A stretch of DNA of 64,000 nucleotides, taken from contig NZ_CP020814.1 of NCBI RefSeq assembly GCF_002109385.1, positions 4,115,501 to 4,179,500 of the forward strand, written 5' to 3'. The notes below the pieces were generated by a model. The model saw only the letters and a program-made list of their open reading frames with translations, ran no database searches and was not told where the DNA came from. Shown piece after piece: positions 62,755 through 64,000 of the stretch; the stretch's first letter is position 1, and each line of letters opens with the position of its first letter. The DNA is from Halalkalibacter krulwichiae (GTDB lineage: Bacteria; Bacillota; Bacilli; Bacillales; Bacillaceae_D). The position numbers and the translations under genes were made by a program.

Positions 62755-64000
62755 ATGAAGATGTTTAAGAGATTTTTGGCAACTGCTTTATGTTCTGCTG
62801 TTGTCGTGTCCGGATTTAGTCATATCCAAAAGGTGGACGCAGGACCTCCGTCGCACTCCAATGCAAAAGTGGACAATGTTATTTATATGATTCCCGATGG
62901 GTATTCGGCTAGTTACGCGACCAATTATCGTATTTATAAAGGGGAAGACCCCGTTTTAGATTCTATGCTTGTTGGAATGATGAAAACCAACTCAGCAGAT
63001 AACTGGGTAACGGATTCCGCTGCAGCAGGGACCGCTATGGCAACAGGTGTGAAAACAAATAACGGAATGGTTAGTGTCACTCCTGATGGTGAACCGCTAG
63101 AAACGATTCTTCAAGCGGCCGGTGATGCTGGAAAGTCTACAGGTTTGGTTGCGACGTCTACCATCACGCATGCAACACCTGCTGTATTTGGATCTCATGT
63201 TGAATCTCGAGGTAGCGAAGCAGATATTGCCTTACAATTGGCAAATGAAATTGATGTCCTTCTTGGCGGTGGGAAAGCAAACTTCTTACCAAAATCTGAA
63301 GGTGGTAACCAAGAAGAGCGTCATTTAATTGATGAGGCGATCGAAAACGGCTATCAATTTGTTGAAACTAGAGAAGAGCTTTTAGCGCTTAATGGACAAG
63401 CCGACAAAGTATTAGGATTATTTGCAACGGGTGCGATGGCTCCAGAATTAGACCGCGATGTGACAGAAGAGCCTAGCTTGGCAGAGATGACGAAGGCGGC
63501 CATCGACACGTTATCAAAAGAAAAAGATGGTTTCTTCTTAATGGTAGAAGGCAGTCAAATCGACTGGGCTGGACATGCTCACGATGCGGCCTGGGCGATG
63601 AAAGACACGGAAGCTTTTGAAGAAGCAGTCAAAGAAGCATTAGAATTTGCCAAGAACGATCGCAAAACATTAGTAGTCGTAGCAGGTGACCATGATACTG
63701 GCGGTATGTCTGTCGGAGGCTATGATGAATATTTAGCAAAAGCGGATATCCTTCATGATGTAACAGCGACTGGGAACTACATGGCAAGTGAATTACATGC
63801 AGACCGCAGCAATGCAAAAGATGTACTAAGTACATACGCAAACATTGAGCTAACAGCTGAAGAGGAAGAACGCATCCAAACAGCCCCTGCCAATCAGGTA
63901 GCCTTTGTGATCAATACGATTATTAGTGAGCGTGCTTACGTCGGCTGGTCATCAACCGCCCATACCGGAGTTGATGTTCCATTATACGCGCACGGCCCTT
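62755..64000 (+). CDS. alkaline phosphatase (3' end outside the window)
   Basis: ATG at 62755 with AGGAGGAG upstream; the frame is open to the window edge (415 codons). A signal peptide (about residues 1-29) is followed by the phosphatase core. Asp48 (MIPDGYS) and the active-site Ser88 (TDSAAAGTAMATG) are visible, then VEGSQIDWAGHAHD, AGDHDTGG and HTGVDVPLYAHG, the metal ligands of the PhoA/PhoB family. Exported enzyme releasing phosphate from monoesters. Confidence 0.93.
   Translation, partial: MKMFKRFLATALCSAVVVSGFSHIQKVDAGPPSHSNAKVDNVIYMIPDGYSASYATNYRIYKGEDPVLDSMLVGMMKTNSADNWVTDSAAAGTAMATGVKTNNGMVSVTPDGEPLETILQAAGDAGKSTGLVATSTITHATPAVFGSHVESRGSEADIALQLANEIDVLLGGGKANFLPKSEGGNQEERHLIDEAIENGYQFVETREELLALNGQADKVLGLFATGAMAPELDRDVTEEPSLAEMTKAAIDTLSKEKDGFFLMVEGSQIDWAGHAHDAAWAMKDTEAFEEAVKEALEFAKNDRKTLVVVAGDHDTGGMSVGGYDEYLAKADILHDVTATGNYMASELHADRSNAKDVLSTYANIELTAEEEERIQTAPANQVAFVINTIISERAYVGWSSTAHTGVDVPLYAHGP

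Overview
The window looks like a chromosomal segment of a low-GC, Gram-positive, endospore-former-type bacterium (Bacillaceae). Supporting signs are AGGAGG-type ribosome binding sites, TTG/GTG starts, a T-box leader, an eps-like exopolysaccharide locus, cre-like catabolite sites, lipobox lipoproteins, and LCP, VanZ and NlpC/P60 envelope genes. The acidic, Glu-rich extracellular lipoproteins would suit an alkaliphile or halophile, but that is only an inference. No rRNA, tRNA or CRISPR array was seen.

Layout. 1-1.6 kb: 3' part of a P-loop ATPase with a C-terminal PD-(D/E)XK-like nuclease domain (possible defence gene). 1.6-8.2 kb: a catabolic island on the minus strand (zinc dehydrogenase, SDR, TRAP transporter DctQMP, cupin) with a divergent LysR regulator; the SDR and DctM genes each carry a one-base frameshift in a short G run. 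8.5-16 kb: a scrambled mobile-element graveyard: a short M14 peptidase, an ADP-ribosyltransferase-like gene broken by an in-frame TAA, the C-terminal half of a large serine recombinase, a broken IS21-family element fused to it, a sigma-like gene cut by the IS, two small zinc-ribbon proteins and an HTH protein. 16-35 kb: a complete exopolysaccharide locus on the minus strand (Wzz/kinase/phosphatase, small ORF plus an EAR/epsC-type RNA, GalU, EpsC, EpsN, EpsL, EpsM, glycosyltransferases, Wzy-like, Wzx, Ugd, GalE). EpsC-N-M-L imply that a diacetylbacillosamine-type sugar starts the repeat unit. An LCP ligase gene is divergent.

36-44 kb: small regulated genes: a c-di-GMP-I riboswitch in front of a 41-residue membrane peptide, a second 41-residue ORF, a T-box in front of an MFS transporter, an arylamine N-acetyltransferase with a probable start frameshift, a cell-wall D,L-endopeptidase and VanZ. 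44-55 kb: a coherent sugar-alcohol regulon: erythritol/L-threitol-type dehydrogenase, polyol permease, RpiB-like isomerase, DhaK/DhaL-type kinase, GlpX, transketolase, SDR, DeoR regulator and RibB. I read it as tetritol (erythritol/threitol) catabolism feeding erythrose-4-phosphate into the pentose phosphate pathway, under catabolite control (cre) and probably a DeoR protein binding TTTCGTTT repeats. 55-64 kb: CPBP protease, lipoprotein cyclophilin, DUF3231, a radical SAM/SPASM protein, small envelope proteins, a precise 101-bp tandem repeat array, an OFA-type MFS transporter, and the start of an alkaline phosphatase with a PhoP-box-like promoter.

Four genes (SDR, dctM, a GT2 glycosyltransferase, NAT) are each restored by adding one base to a short homopolymer. 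This pattern suggests sequencing or assembly undercalls and should be resolved before any of them is called a pseudogene.
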